The notes under the pieces: model-generated
Seen by the model: the letters and a program-made list of their open reading frames with translations, nothing else
Told to the model about the DNA's origin: nothing
Databases searched by the model: none
Program-made: the position numbers and the translations under genes
Source: Stentor coeruleus
Lineage: Eukaryota; Ciliophora; Heterotrichea; Heterotrichida; Stentoridae
DNA: 64,000 bases
Reading direction: 5' to 3'
NCBI GenBank assembly: GCA_001970955.1
Contig: MPUH01000034.1
Span: 62,001-126,000 of the forward strand
Shown: in pieces, positions 28,118 to 39,000 of the stretch
How positions within the stretch are numbered: the first letter of the stretch is position 1
Layout: each line of letters begins with the position of its first letter

Positions 28118-29381
28118 TAATCTTGATATTTTTAAATAAGTATTTTTTCCTAAAATATGATTATGGTATTTGAATATATAATAAGATTAATAAACTATAA
28201 AAATGCTTTTTTTCGATTAAATTAACACCCTAGCATCAGTGAAGAGAATTTCAATTAGGATAAAAAATGTTTTATAGTATAAATTATACTTTTTTATTGC
28301 AAAATAAAGCGACTAAGGATAGAATTATGAGTTTTATTAGAGAAATTTATTATATTTTATTAGGATATTTTATTTATATGCTAGGAATAGAAAAGAATAT
28401 AATATAAGTTGGCTAAGGAAATATGAAATTACCCTGGAATATATAAATCATACATTTTTGTATATAAAAGTATCAAATTGTCTATCATTATTATCATATA
28501 GATCTTTGTTTTAGTTCATTTTTACCTGAATGTTTGGATGTATAGAAGCAGTAAATATTTTTATACAATGAAATTCATTAGAAAATTTACTTGTGATAAT
28601 AGATGCTTTTAACCCAGATGCAGATCAAAGTATTTTTATAGATAAAACTTTATAGGGGCAAAATTTGACACAAAATTTTTGTGAGTTCAATATAAAAAGC
28701 ATAATAAAAACACTTGTTCATGTATTAAAAAAATAAGATAAAGTTCAAGATCTTCTGAATAGACAAATGCTGAATATGAAAAACACAACTAATGAAGACA
28801 AATAGCATTTTAAGAAGAAAATCAATAAAAAAGATATTTAGAAAAGAAAGCTTATAATTTTCTTGAAAAAATTTAAAATTTAGAACGTAAAGATTTTATT
28901 AAAGAATTTGGGGAGAATTTTCTTATGTGATAATATCATTTAATGTTAATAAAGAAAAAGCTGTATTAGTGCTGATTAAGACAAAGGAAGGGTATATAAT
29001 CCTGATTTGAATGTATTGAAAATGTTGTTAACTAAATTAATCTTATTGATTATTATAATAAAATTAGGATAGTTTATATGTGGTAATATTAATGCTAGTA
29101 TATAATAAGATATTTTAAAATAATTTAAGACAATTTTTAGACTTTAATTCAAGTATTTGCATAAAAATTACTTATAATATCTAATTCATAATTAAATTCA
29201 TATAAAATTCTTCTTCATACCAACTCTGTATTTACCTGCAAATTACAAGTAAATATCCTCTCCAAAACATTAAATTCTAAACTTAATTTTCCCAAAACAC
29301 CTAAAACACCATCAATCCTAAAGCCTAAAAAAATCCATCATAAATAATAAAACCTACCAAAAGCCTTTAAAGATATTTAAA
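28118..29381. other. Intergenic region with stop-broken protein-like sequence
   Basis: About 1.26 kb between divergent genes. Positions 28530-29000 on the plus strand give coding-like runs in more than one frame (for example LLVIIDAFNPDADQSIFIDK near 28590-28650, and YNFLEKI ... ERKDFIKEFGENF near 28850-28920), interrupted by TAA/TAG/TGA. The final 180 bp before the Aurora-type gene are C-rich on the plus strand. No complete gene can be drawn. Confidence 0.4.
28530..29000 (+). pseudogene. Decayed gene of unknown family
   Basis: The plus strand has several stop-free runs with Asp, Glu, Pro and Gly content far above the local spacer, in two frames, broken by stop codons that mostly fit Gln (CAA/CAG to TAA/TAG) or Trp positions. 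At least one shift of frame would be needed. That pattern is what a pseudogene accumulating C-to-T changes would show. No family is recognised. Overlapping frames can both look plausible in AT-rich DNA, so confidence is low. Confidence 0.25.
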
Positions 29382-30944
29382 ATGGAGATAAATAAAGTCA
29401 AAAGACGTCTACTATTCCTTTCCCCAAGCGTAGCAAGTAACGCTGAACGTGAATGCAATGTTGGGGATTTCCAAAGTTTATCTCGAAAAGCAATAGGTGA
29501 AGGAGCATTTGGTCAAGTATTCAAAGTAAGGCATATATCCACCGGAAGCCTTTACGCAATAAAAGCAGTATCCAAAGGTAAAATCCTCGAAAGGAACATG
29601 GTTGAACAGCTCAAACGAGAAATCCGAATCATGTATTCTCTAAACCATCCCAACATAATCAAACTCCACAACCATTTCGAAGATGACAATAACGTATATC
29701 TTATCATGGAACTCGCTGATGGGGGAAATTTATTCCAAAAACTTTGCAAATTCAAGAATTTCGATGAAAGGACCGCAGCTCAATATCTTCGTGAAGTTGC
29801 CCTTGCTGTTCAATACCTTCATACACAAGATCCTCCTATAATCCATCGTGATATAAAACCTGAGAATATTTTTCTAGATAGTCAAGGACGTAGTAAACTT
29901 GGAGATTTCGGCTGGTCTAGTGTTTATGATTCAGAAAGATGTACTTATTGTGGTACCTTAGAATATTTAGCTCCTGAGATGATTGATCGTATTGGTCATG
30001 GTTTAAAGCTTGATATGTGGAATTTAGGGGTATTGCTTTTTGAGCTTTTAGTTGGAGAAGCACCTTTTAGATCGAAAAGTCAAACTGAGTTGTTTAAGAA
30101 AATTAAAGATTGCAAAATTGGGTTTCCTAAGAACTTTTCGCTTAATGCTAAGGATTTAGTGAGGAAATTATTGAAGACTACAGCTGATGATAGAATATGT
30201 GTTGAAGAAATACTTGAACATAGATGGATGAAAGAAAATATTCCATTAAGACCAACTATTGCGGTTGCTAGAGAAGTAAGAAAAGCTCCGGTTGTCCCAG
30301 AAACACCTGTTGTTGTTATACCTGATACAGAGTATTTGGTGATATCTGAAGGAGCAATGCAAGGGAAGCTTAAGAAAGTTAATGAAGATTTAGTTGCGAA
30401 ACAGGAATATTTAGATGGATTGATGGTGAGGATTAGTAAATTTAATGAAGCAAAAACAGGAAGGTCACCGAAAAAAGAAGAAAATATAGAGAAAAACACC
30501 AAAGCTAAAAGGGAACTTGATAAACTTGCGAGGGAATACGCGAATTATAAACTAGTCCTTTCTAGTAAAAACAATGGTTATGCAATTCAAGCAACTAAAT
30601 TACAAATACAAAACAATTGGCTTTGTGGGCTTAAGACTTCATTCAAAGTTCTTAAATTTGTAATTGATAAAAGCAAACAAGCGAATTATGCTGCAGATAT
30701 TCGTGAAATATTGTCTATGGCCAAAGAACCTAATTTACATCCAGCACTCAACGCTGTTTCACAATCAATGAGAGATTCACTTTTGCTTAAATCTGAACTA
30801 GAAAGACTATATAATAGTACTTATCAAGAACTAGAAAAACGTAATAAGGATATTGCACAAATGGAAAGTGATTTAGCAGAAATCAAAGCAGTACTTTCAC
30901 TTAAAAAAGAAGTTTATTCAGCTTTAGGCTTTAAAATCATTTAG
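29382..30944 (+). CDS. Aurora-type Ser/Thr protein kinase with coiled-coil tail
   Basis: A kinase domain at about residues 30-285: GEGAFGQVFKV glycine loop, K61 (YAIKAV), HRDIKPENI (D157), and DFGWS (D175), where Trp after DFG is the Aurora hallmark. The activation segment is ERCTYCGTLEYLAPEM; T188 stands at the position phosphorylated in Aurora kinases. Other conserved blocks are DMWNLGVLLFELLVGEAPF and ILEHRWMKENI. Auroras act in mitosis and cilia. Unlike animal Auroras, which end soon after the kinase domain, this protein continues about 230 residues with basic helical and coiled-coil segments (KREIDKLAREY-like; ELEKRNKDIAQMESDLAEIK). The long tail may localise it. It ends with TAG. Confidence 0.9.
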   Translation: MEINKVKRRLLFLSPSVASNAERECNVGDFQSLSRKAIGEGAFGQVFKVRHISTGSLYAIKAVSKGKILERNMVEQLKREIRIMYSLNHPNIIKLHNHFEDDNNVYLIMELADGGNLFQKLCKFKNFDERTAAQYLREVALAVQYLHTQDPPIIHRDIKPENIFLDSQGRSKLGDFGWSSVYDSERCTYCGTLEYLAPEMIDRIGHGLKLDMWNLGVLLFELLVGEAPFRSKSQTELFKKIKDCKIGFPKNFSLNAKDLVRKLLKTTADDRICVEEILEHRWMKENIPLRPTIAVAREVRKAPVVPETPVVVIPDTEYLVISEGAMQGKLKKVNEDLVAKQEYLDGLMVRISKFNEAKTGRSPKKEENIEKNTKAKRELDKLAREYANYKLVLSSKNNGYAIQATKLQIQNNWLCGLKTSFKVLKFVIDKSKQANYAADIREILSMAKEPNLHPALNAVSQSMRDSLLLKSELERLYNSTYQELEKRNKDIAQMESDLAEIKAVLSLKKEVYSALGFKII

Positions 30945-31014
30945 GTTATTATTCTTTTATTAATAATAAGACTAGTATTTTTATGATATTATAAGAAGAT
31001 TTATATTATTAAAG

Positions 31015-31449
31015 CTATATGACTACACAATATTTTTTACAGCATGATAACCAATAATTGTAAGACTTAGGCTCTGGATCTGGGCTATGTGGTGAAGGAA
31101 GTGATGCTAGGGTTTCAACTGCAGCTTTTATATATAGGCTATCTTTTTCATCGCTAGAGTCTATTCGACAAATTTCTTCTATATCTTTTTCTCTTTGTAA
31201 TGTTCTGTGTATCCTGTCACGTTGTTCCTGGCGGATTTCTTTGATGATTTCGATAGAGCTTTTAGCTTTTAAGGACTTTTCTAAAGATGATAACCTTGGA
31301 GAAAGGCTTGAACTGTGAGCTTTTTGAGGGTTATCAATGTGCTTTTTCATCGTGTCCATAGTATCTCCTAAGGAGTTTCTAATGCACTGTTCTCTGCTGA
31401 AATTAATAAGCTCAAAAGACTGCAGGTGCTTTTTATTAGGAATATCCAT
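31015..31449 (-). CDS. Small protein with CaaX tail (CVVI), 144 aa
   Basis: A 144-residue ORF convergent with the kinase gene (70 bp between stops). The middle is a charged helix (IEIIKEIRQEQRDRIHRTLQ). The C-terminus reads LSCCKKYCVVI: a canonical CaaX box (Cys-Val-Val-Ile) with two more Cys just before it, as in Ras-like proteins that are both prenylated and palmitoylated. There is no GTPase fold. It is probably a peripheral membrane protein of unknown role. The last Ile predicts farnesylation or geranylgeranylation by general rules. Confidence 0.65.
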   Translation of the reverse strand: MDIPNKKHLQSFELINFSREQCIRNSLGDTMDTMKKHIDNPQKAHSSSLSPRLSSLEKSLKAKSSIEIIKEIRQEQRDRIHRTLQREKDIEEICRIDSSDEKDSLYIKAAVETLASLPSPHSPDPEPKSYNYWLSCCKKYCVVI

Positions 31450-32262
31450 ATATTAATAACAGTTTAAGACTAGTTACTATCAAAGTTTCTATTATTTTTT
31501 CTATTTCTTTCACAGATGGAAGATACTTAAAGAATAATAGTTGATAGTTGTACATATGGTTTATAGCAATCTGAAACAATCTTTTTTTTTTTTGATAATA
31601 TTTACAAAGATATAAAATAATACATTAATTTNAGCACATTATCTATAATACTATCTATAGCATCACCCCTAATATCAAAGGTATTGATATTATTTCAAAA
31701 ATTTATCTTTTTCTATCAGCTCAATTACTACTTTCTTAAAATCATAACCTCACAACCATTCTCGCATAATAACCAGTTCTTTCATGTAACTCTATTCATT
31801 TTATATATTTCATCATAATAAATAAATGTTTTACCTATTAAGTTTTTATGAGAAAGTATCCTTATTGAAATCACTAATTTATTGATTTTTTTGGTTGCAC
31901 CCTTGAAAGTTTCAACCAAAAATATAATTATAAGGATCTCATAAGCAAAAGTTTTTATTAATGAATATCAAAAGTGGTTTACTTTATTAAATACTATAAA
32001 AACTTTAAAAACTAACTTTATTATCAAATTTCATCTTCTATATTTCTCTATATAAATCACTACAAAGCATTTTCTTTCCAGAAAAATTTTCTATCGAAAA
32101 AACAAGAATTCAAATATGATTTCTATGATGGCTAATCTAAAATATCTAAAAATATCATACACTAAAAATCATTAAAAAAGTTCAATGGTGTCATAATTTA
32201 TCTCCCATCAACTTCTTACAACGTTATTTTACAACAAATATTCTATAATTAGCTCAGGAAAA
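31450..32262. other. AT-rich spacer with an unresolved base
   Basis: About 810 bp between two minus-strand genes. It contains a single N at 31632 without an obvious flanking repeat. It becomes C-rich towards 32240, as expected for the 3' side of the minus-strand gene that follows. No coding-like frame or RNA gene is seen. Confidence 0.5.
31632..31632. other. Single unresolved base in spacer
   Basis: N at 31632 with no repeated flanks visible, unlike the other seven joins. No gene is affected. Confidence 0.7.
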
Positions 32263-32688
32263 TCAATTTATAAAAGTTTTCCTTCCTATTTTTGGAAGCT
32301 CTTTAAAATCAAAACTAGCTTTAGTAATCTTCAAAACCCTATGATGATTCCCTATCATCGCGTTTTTGGGACTGATTTTAGAAAGTGGGGATATTAAGTC
32401 TGGCAACGCTTTTTCACTATGATTTTTTTTAAGTTTTCCATCTAAACTATGCTTTGACTTGCTTTTCATAGTCAAACCTGAAAATTTTTTACCGACAAAG
32501 CTTGGGCTTTTGATTTTTAAGTTTGTTTCAGACTCTAAAGGTTTCGGCTCAAGCTCTTTTTTTAATTTGTTAAGCCTAGCAACTAAATCATGATAGTCAA
32601 AATGCACACTATACCTTTGGCTTTCTGGAATAGTTCCTCGTTTATGACTCATTTCATTTAGTTTTTTGCAAAGATCATTACTATACAT
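32263..32688 (-). CDS. Basic 141-aa protein, unknown function
   Basis: A 141-residue, Lys/Ser-rich ORF. An N-terminal short helix (SNDLCKKLNEMSHKRG) is followed by HFDYHDLVARLNKLKKELE, a probable short coiled coil, and then a low-complexity basic tail with SP motifs (SPLSKISPKN). It has no known domain. The coding-like composition and defined start and stop support a real gene; its job is unknown. The 5' flank (32700-33000) is G-rich on the plus strand, which is C-rich in its own sense, as at other genes here. Confidence 0.6.
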   Translation of the reverse strand: MYSNDLCKKLNEMSHKRGTIPESQRYSVHFDYHDLVARLNKLKKELEPKPLESETNLKIKSPSFVGKKFSGLTMKSKSKHSLDGKLKKNHSEKALPDLISPLSKISPKNAMIGNHHRVLKITKASFDFKELPKIGRKTFIN

Positions 32689-33495
32689 TTAGTTATATTT
32701 AATAAGCTGCCATTCATTTAAACAAAATAATCTAAATGTAATGAGTTAGGCTATTTCTATATGAAAATACGTAACTGACTCTTTGGGTATTGAATATAAA
32801 AATTAACAAAATTTGTCTGAATTTTCAAGGCCGATGCAAATGATTAGAATTGAAATTTTCGGTTTATTGGAAGAAGAATTTAAAATTTTGGAGTTTTTAA
32901 GAAAGGAAAAGGGTAAAATTATGTTTATATGCGACTATGGGTGGGGAAAATATAAATAACTTTGCTTGTTAATTTTTGGTTTAAAGGGTTAAGTAATATT
33001 TTTTTATGAAATATGTGGGTAATATATGTAAAAAGGTAAATTTTAATTCCTAGAGGTTAAATTAGTTTAAGATGCTTTAGGAAGATTTTTTGAAAAACTT
33101 AAAATATTTTCATTTTACAAGGATACTTATTTTAAAGTCTTTATAAACTAAATTTATTTCTTGGATAAAAGGCAACTCATACTTAATAAATAAATCTTAT
33201 TTGTTAGCTTTTTCTATATAGCTTACTTAGAATACAATTATAATAAAACTTATTTACCACAACTATATTTTTTATACAATCATATAACTTTTATGAAATT
33301 CTGATAATTATTTGATAGAATTTACCTTTACATATTGATTTTCCAATAATACCAATTTGCTTTTATTTTATATCGAAACCTTAAAAAAGCATAATGCGCG
33401 ATTTTTTCATAATTCCAACCCTTATCCTACTAATAAAATAGCCCAGCCTTCTTAAAATTCCTCATCATGACCTTTTAATTAATTAACTTTTAAAT
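32689..33495. other. Intergenic region with one small ORF
   Basis: About 800 bp between divergent genes. The only coding-like item is a 41-codon plus-strand ORF (32834-32959). The remainder is AT-rich, G-rich at left. Confidence 0.45.
32834..32959 (+). CDS. Possible 41-aa small protein
   Basis: ATG at 32834 to TAA at 32959. The peptide starts MQMIRIEIFGLLEEEFKILE and ends CDYGWGKYK. Its Glu/Gly/Trp content is unusual for this AT-rich DNA, but it overlaps the G-rich flank that would by itself raise Gly, Glu and Trp codons. It could be chance. Confidence 0.25.
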   Translation: MQMIRIEIFGLLEEEFKILEFLRKEKGKIMFICDYGWGKYK

Positions 33496-34740
33496 ATGCT
33501 ACATAGAGCCTGTCGATCAGGTGACCTTAACGAAATAACTCAAGCCTTAACATCTAACATTTCTATGATAAATGACAAAGACGCAGGTGTAATAACCACA
33601 TAGTTAGGTTGGACAGCTCTATACCGAGCAGTGATTTGCGATCAATTTGAAGTCTGCGAAACTTTATTACTTAACGGAGCTAACCCAAATATCCCAAACA
33701 ATCTTGGGCAAATTCCTTTGCATTCAGCTGCTGAAAGTGGCCAATATTCAATAGCTGAAATTTTATTACAATTTAAAAGTGAAGTGAATTTCCAATCAAC
33801 ATCTGGTGATACGCCAATACATTATGCTAGTATGAAAGGAGATTTTAATATGACTAAGCTTTTACTTGAATATAATGCTTCACCAAATATTCAAAATACA
33901 GTGATTTTTATATAGCTAGGAAGAACTCCTTTACATAATGCTGCGGAAAGCTCAAGTGTTGATTGTGTGAAAATCTTAAGGGAATATGGGGCTGACCCTG
34001 ATGCTTTTGATAAAAAGTTTAAGAAACCAGCGGATTTATCAACAGATACAAGGTTATCTGAAGCACTTCAAGAATATAGGGCGATTTATTTGACGAGTAA
34101 GTCAGAAGATGTAAGTGAGATGGAGAGTTCTCCACAGATGTATGAGCTTTTTAATACCTTTGGAGGTAATTTGAACTGTTTGCTGAAGGAGTCGAAGAGG
34201 TCGGAGAAACCAATGCTCATGGAATGGCTTGATAGTATTAATTTGAGCGAAGTTTATGGGGTACTAGTAGATAGCGGTTATGATGACCATACAGTAATGG
34301 CAAGACAAATGACTAGTACAATGCCGATCACAGAATCAAACCTACAAGAAATCGGTATAATCAAGCCTGGGACAAGAAAAAAACTCCTTTTTTACCTCGA
34401 AGAAGAAGGGAAAAAAAAATTCCATCATCGAAAAGACCCTTTATTAGGTGTGTCTGTACCCACAATCCGTGACTGGCTTGACGATATCAACCTTGGCGAA
34501 TACTATGAAAGTTTCATCAAATCAGGTTATGATGACTATACAGCACTAGTAAAAATGGTCCCAACAAAATGGGGACTTTGTGAAGAAAGTCTACAAAGTG
34601 ACCTTGAGATTTATGATCATGAAGATATTTCAAAAATACTAAACAAACTCCAAAGAGACTTTTTATATAGTAGAAATGATGGGTCTATTTTATATGAAGA
34701 ACCAAAGAATATTGCATGTGGAAAATGTATAATTATTTAA
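33496..34740 (+). CDS. Ankyrin-repeat, double-SAM protein with CaaX tail (CIII); two 15-nt introns
   Basis: Exons 33496-33588, 33604-33900 and 33916-34740 give 404 residues. Removing the two 15-nt introns restores unbroken ankyrin units, for example AG|LGWTALYRAV and NT|LGRTPLHNAAESS, which is direct support for splicing. There are about four ankyrin repeats (residues 1-145), a linker, then two SAM domains: MLMEWLDSINLSEVY... (about 240-300) and IRDWLDDINLGEYYESF... (about 325-385). Both mediate protein binding. The protein ends CGKCIII, a CaaX prenylation box. The next gene, a DHHC palmitoyltransferase, starts 3 nt after its stop. Ankyrin plus DHHC in one protein is known from ZDHHC17/13, so a functional link is attractive. 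Confidence 0.88.
33589..33603 (+). other. 15-nt intron (gtaataaccacatag)
   Basis: Phase 0. Retention would put its own TAG in frame; removal joins two parts of an ankyrin repeat. A lies at intron position 10. Confidence 0.9.
33901..33915 (+). other. 15-nt intron (gtgatttttatatag)
   Basis: Phase 0, in-frame TAG if retained. Removal gives the ankyrin sequence NTLGRTPLHNAA. A lies at position 10. Confidence 0.9.
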
Positions 34741-34743
34741 ACT

Positions 34744-35958
34744 ATGAAATATCTATCAGCTAAAATTATTGTCCCTTGTGGGCATGTGCTGCTTTTAGGA
34801 TTAAGTTTAGGGCTGGTCAAGGGTTTTAGGACTGTATCTTTAGGTATATTCTGGGTTTTTTGGTGATTTATAAATAGGACAACGGTACTTGCTTCGTTTA
34901 TATTTTATTTCTGGGCTGCATTAAGCGACCCTGGGTTTCTAGTAAACAACACCTCAGAAGCTTTAGAAAAACCTTCTCACAATAGACAGCCCTTATCAAT
35001 AGCAAGTAAAGCGACTATATCTTCAACAATGAAACATATCAACCCAAGCGCAAACACCACAGTTCTCCAGCATCAAATTCAACAACATTCCTGTGACAAT
35101 TCCCGTTCTGAAAGAATAAACCTAAGTGGAAACTCAGAAGAATCATTTAGCCAACAATTCCATCAAATATCTGAAGGCAGTATCCCAAACTTAAATATTT
35201 CTGATACTTTATCTAAGATCATTATATCTAAACCAATACCATATAAACCAGAGCCTGTTTCACCATTGATTTATTCACAAGAAGATGGAGATTTGTCTAA
35301 TAGAGAAGGTTCATTGAAAAAACCTGATTTTTATGTTTTATTTTGTATAATTTGTCATATAAATCAGCCTATGAGAGCAAAGCATTGTCATCAATGTGGT
35401 AAATGTGTTGCAATGTTTGATCATCATTGTCCATTTCTTGGAACTTGTATAGGGGAGAAAAATAAGCTTTTATTTTTTTGGTATATATTTTTTCAAGCTT
35501 TTGAATGCTGGAGTGGACTTACTGTATGTGTAGGAGAGATGAGTGAGAGAACAGAAGACTGGAATGCTTGGGTTAGTGATAATATTCAGTATATTATCTT
35601 AGGTTCAGTTGCTTTTATCCTTGGATTACTTATTAGCATACTTTGGTTATATCATTTAAACCTTGCATGTAAAAACGTCACAACCTGGGAAATTATGCGT
35701 TGGGACAAAATTACTTACCTTGAAGGCCACAAGTCTTCACCATTTTCCAAAGGTTTTGCTCAAAACATTATTTACTATTGTAAATTCCATCGAACCATCA
35801 CTGATTNCAAAAACGTCACAACCTGGGAAATTATGCGTTGGGACAAAATCACTTACCTTGAAGGCCACAAGTCTTCACCTTTTTCCAAAGGTTTTGCTCA
35901 AAACATTATTTACTATTGTAAATTCCATCGAACCATCACTGATTGGCAAAAAGTATAA
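34744..35958 (+). CDS. DHHC-type protein S-acyltransferase (palmitoyltransferase)
   Basis: Exons 34744-34862 and 34878-35958. An assembly duplication of 138 nt (N at 35807) must be removed, leaving about 353 residues. There are two N-terminal membrane segments (about 8-28 and 31-50) followed by SDPGF, the DPG motif. A Cys-rich domain follows with CIICHINQPMRAKHCHQCGK and DHHCPFLGTCIG; the DHHC Cys carries the acyl group. Two more membrane segments lie around FFWYIFFQAF and ILGSVAFILGLLISILWLY, then the TTxE motif (VTTWEIMR). The enzyme moves palmitate to Cys of proteins at Golgi or plasma membrane. It lies 3 nt after the ankyrin-SAM gene and 88 bp before the next gene. Confidence 0.92.
34863..34877 (+). 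other. 15-nt intron (gtgatttataaatag)
   Basis: Phase 2; retention gives an immediate TGA. Removal rebuilds the second membrane segment (VFWTTVLASF). A lies at position 10. Confidence 0.9.
35671..35944. other. Assembly join: repeat around N (35807) in the DHHC gene
   Basis: Block 35671-35806 recurs from 35809, with two single-base differences (aaaattactt/aaaatcactt; caccatttt/caccttttt). Adds 46 codons to the palmitoyltransferase. The two versions probably represent alleles or read variants. Confidence 0.92.
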
Positions 35959-36046
35959 CCCAAAAAAATCTCACACTATTTGTAAACTTATATATTCCAT
36001 TTACACTACATTTCAATCTTTTCTATATTTAAATCCATAATAAAAT

Positions 36047-39000
36047 ATGAATTTCAGTCTTCATGCAAAAATGAATATCTTAGGCCAACTGACCTGTTCC
36101 CTTCTTTTGCTTAACTCTTTAGGCTTTTCTTTTTTTACAGCCCATACAAGTCAGAACGGGATATTTGATATAGGTCTTGTATCTATATCTTTCCAGTATC
36201 CATCTTCACTTTTTGAAAGTGTGGATTTATTAGCGAAAACTACAAACATAATAAATTCCTGCAATGAAAATAAAGACTTTTATTTTGTAGAACTATGTGA
36301 AACAATGCCAAGTTTACAAGCTGGAGGGTATTTTTATATAATCACATTATTCGTCTTAGAACTGTGCGTTATTAATAGTGCTTTATGCTTGTGGTGGGTA
36401 TGCTTAGGTCGTAGTTCAGGGAAATATGAGCATTCACATGCTTTGTCTCCAGTAATTTACTTTATAACATTAATATGCTATAACCTTCTTAGCACAACAG
36501 GGACAAATGCTAAGATTATAAAAGAAGGCTATGGAATGGTCTATTGTTTTTTAATAGAAATTTTATTACTTATCCTATCAATGCATTATTATTTGGTACT
36601 TAAAAGAATTTTTGCTAATGATTTTCTAATACTTGAAGAACCTTTAGCTACAGAAAATATTAAAAGGAATTTTTCTAGGGCATCAGGGACACATTCTAGA
36701 GGAGCTAATGATACTGGACAAAGTGAAGATGATTTAGGTTTAAGACCGATGTCAAGAAGAAAATCTTGTAGTTCATCTCAAGCAGTACAAGTTGATGAAA
36801 AAGTTGTATGTAAAGAAATCATAGAGGACTTATCTGGAGAAATAGAAAAACTTATGAGCCAGAAAAATCGACTTGAGGATAGTACGAATAGTTTGAAAAA
36901 ACTTATGGAAAGCTCGGTACCTGATATTACAATCTATCAGTCGAATATTGAAGCGAAAAGCTTTGAAATAAAAACTTTAAAGGATATTATTAGGAATTTA
37001 AAGGAAAAACTTGTTGAAAAAGACATTAAAATTAAAGAATATGAAAGGGATTTAAGTGTTAATAAAGCATTAGTCCAAGCTTTGAACACAAATAATGATT
37101 TGATGGTAAGGAATTTAGATGAAAAAGAAAGGGTGCTAGAAAGCATTAGGAATAGTGGGAATTTCAAAAGCTTTGATGACGTATCTGAGAAGGATTCAAA
37201 AAGGGATAGTCAGTATAGATATGGAAGGTTTACTGATAGTACCCATGCAGGAACATCAATAGCCCATAGTGATAGAGAAAGTGCATTAGATAAGCAAATC
37301 AAAGATCAAGGAAGGTCAATGTTGTATCCTGAAGAGAGCTCTGGGTGCAAATTTCAAGTATTATCAGAAGAGATATTTTGTATGAAAAAGCCTCAGGAGT
37401 ATGAAAAAATCATAAAAGACCAAGAAGAGCTGATTAAAAGCCTTAAAGATAAGAAAAATGAATATAAACTAACAATCAAAACATTACAGAAAAACCTTAA
37501 AGATATAATAAATGATAGGGATCGACTAGCTGATGACCTAAGTAGTGCTAAAGAAAGCTTACGAGCTATAGAAGATTTATACATCGAATCAAGTAATAAA
37601 TTCGTCAAGAACCAAGAGGACTGGAATACAGAAAAAGCTGATATTGAGTACTCGAAAAATATCTTAGCCCGTGAATTAGAAGCATTAAAATCCCGACTGA
37701 AAATTCAAGAAGAAGCTATGAACGCTGAAATCTCAGAAGCGACCAATAAAATCGAATCCCTTAAAGATAAACTCCAGTATTATGAAGTTGAACATGAACT
37801 TGCCCATAGCGAAATCTCCCGACTAAAAGATTTACAAGACTTACTTAAAGCAGACCTTCTTGACAAATCATCAAATCCTTCAGAAGAAATACGTTTATCC
37901 CCACAAAAATTCTCAAAACTCTTATCTTTAACTGATCCTAAATATGAGAATTCTTTAAAAGACCTTGATAAAAGTTTCCATAGTATGATTGATGAAAAAG
38001 ATGATCTTAGACAATCATGTGCAGATAAAGATAATACTATTATTGAGCTTTCTGAAATCAATCAAAAACTTAGTGAGAAAATATATGAGCTTCAAGCAGA
38101 ACCAAAAAACTCTGAAAAAGTTTTAGACTATGGAAGATCATCAATGCAAAGCGAAAATTCTGCAAGTTCAAGTTTTTTGAGTGTGCAAGAAATGTTTGTA
38201 GTTGAAAGTATATCTGATTTTGATGTTAGGAATAATTTTTTATTAGACAAAGTTATGAGGATGAAAAAAGAACCTCCTATGATATATGCGAATTTATGGA
38301 AACTTATGGAGGGGCTTATGGAGGAAAAAGCTAAGGTTGATAAGTTGGATTTAGCTTTGAAAAGAAAACCTAGACATATTGCTGAGTTTACTATGGACTT
38401 TTTGTTATCACATTATGGACTACAAAGTTTGGCTAATAAACAACTTAAGGCTATGACGATGTCTTTGGAGGAACTTAATAAGGTTAATCATCCTTATGGA
38501 GTATTGTTTTGTAGACTTTTGGGTTTGTTTCACCCTAGGCCAATATCATTAGATCTATCAGTTTATCTTTTGGCTGTTCAGCATTTGTTTAATGCCATAG
38601 CTTTAAGCAACAAAGCGACAAAGTTTGCAAATCATTATGAAATCCTTCAATACGGAGGTCATGCATCAATTGTTGATGTTATGGAGCTAATAATGAAAGT
38701 ATGCAAAAATAACCGAGCTGTTGGGGAAAGGGTTATTTTTTCAATCCACAAAGAAAGTGAATACAAACTAGAAATCGCTTTATTAAAAGTATGTGGGACA
38801 ATGGCAAAAACAGGTAAAAAGCCTAAGCATTTCTTTGACCTCCTAGACAACAACAGTACAAATTCTCTTGATTATCATGAATTTGTAGATGGTATAAGAT
38901 ACACTTTAGGTATTTGGATAACCCAAGAAGAAGCAGAAGCAATTTGTGCATATATAGATTTGAATTCAAATGGGGTTATTACTATGGATGAATGGGTTAC

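Noticed and set aside
34732-34764. A 33-nt GT...AG segment that would fuse the ankyrin-SAM and DHHC reading frames
   Set aside because: The length does not fit the 15-16 nt introns seen everywhere else, and the ankyrin protein has a good CaaX end. Kept as two genes.
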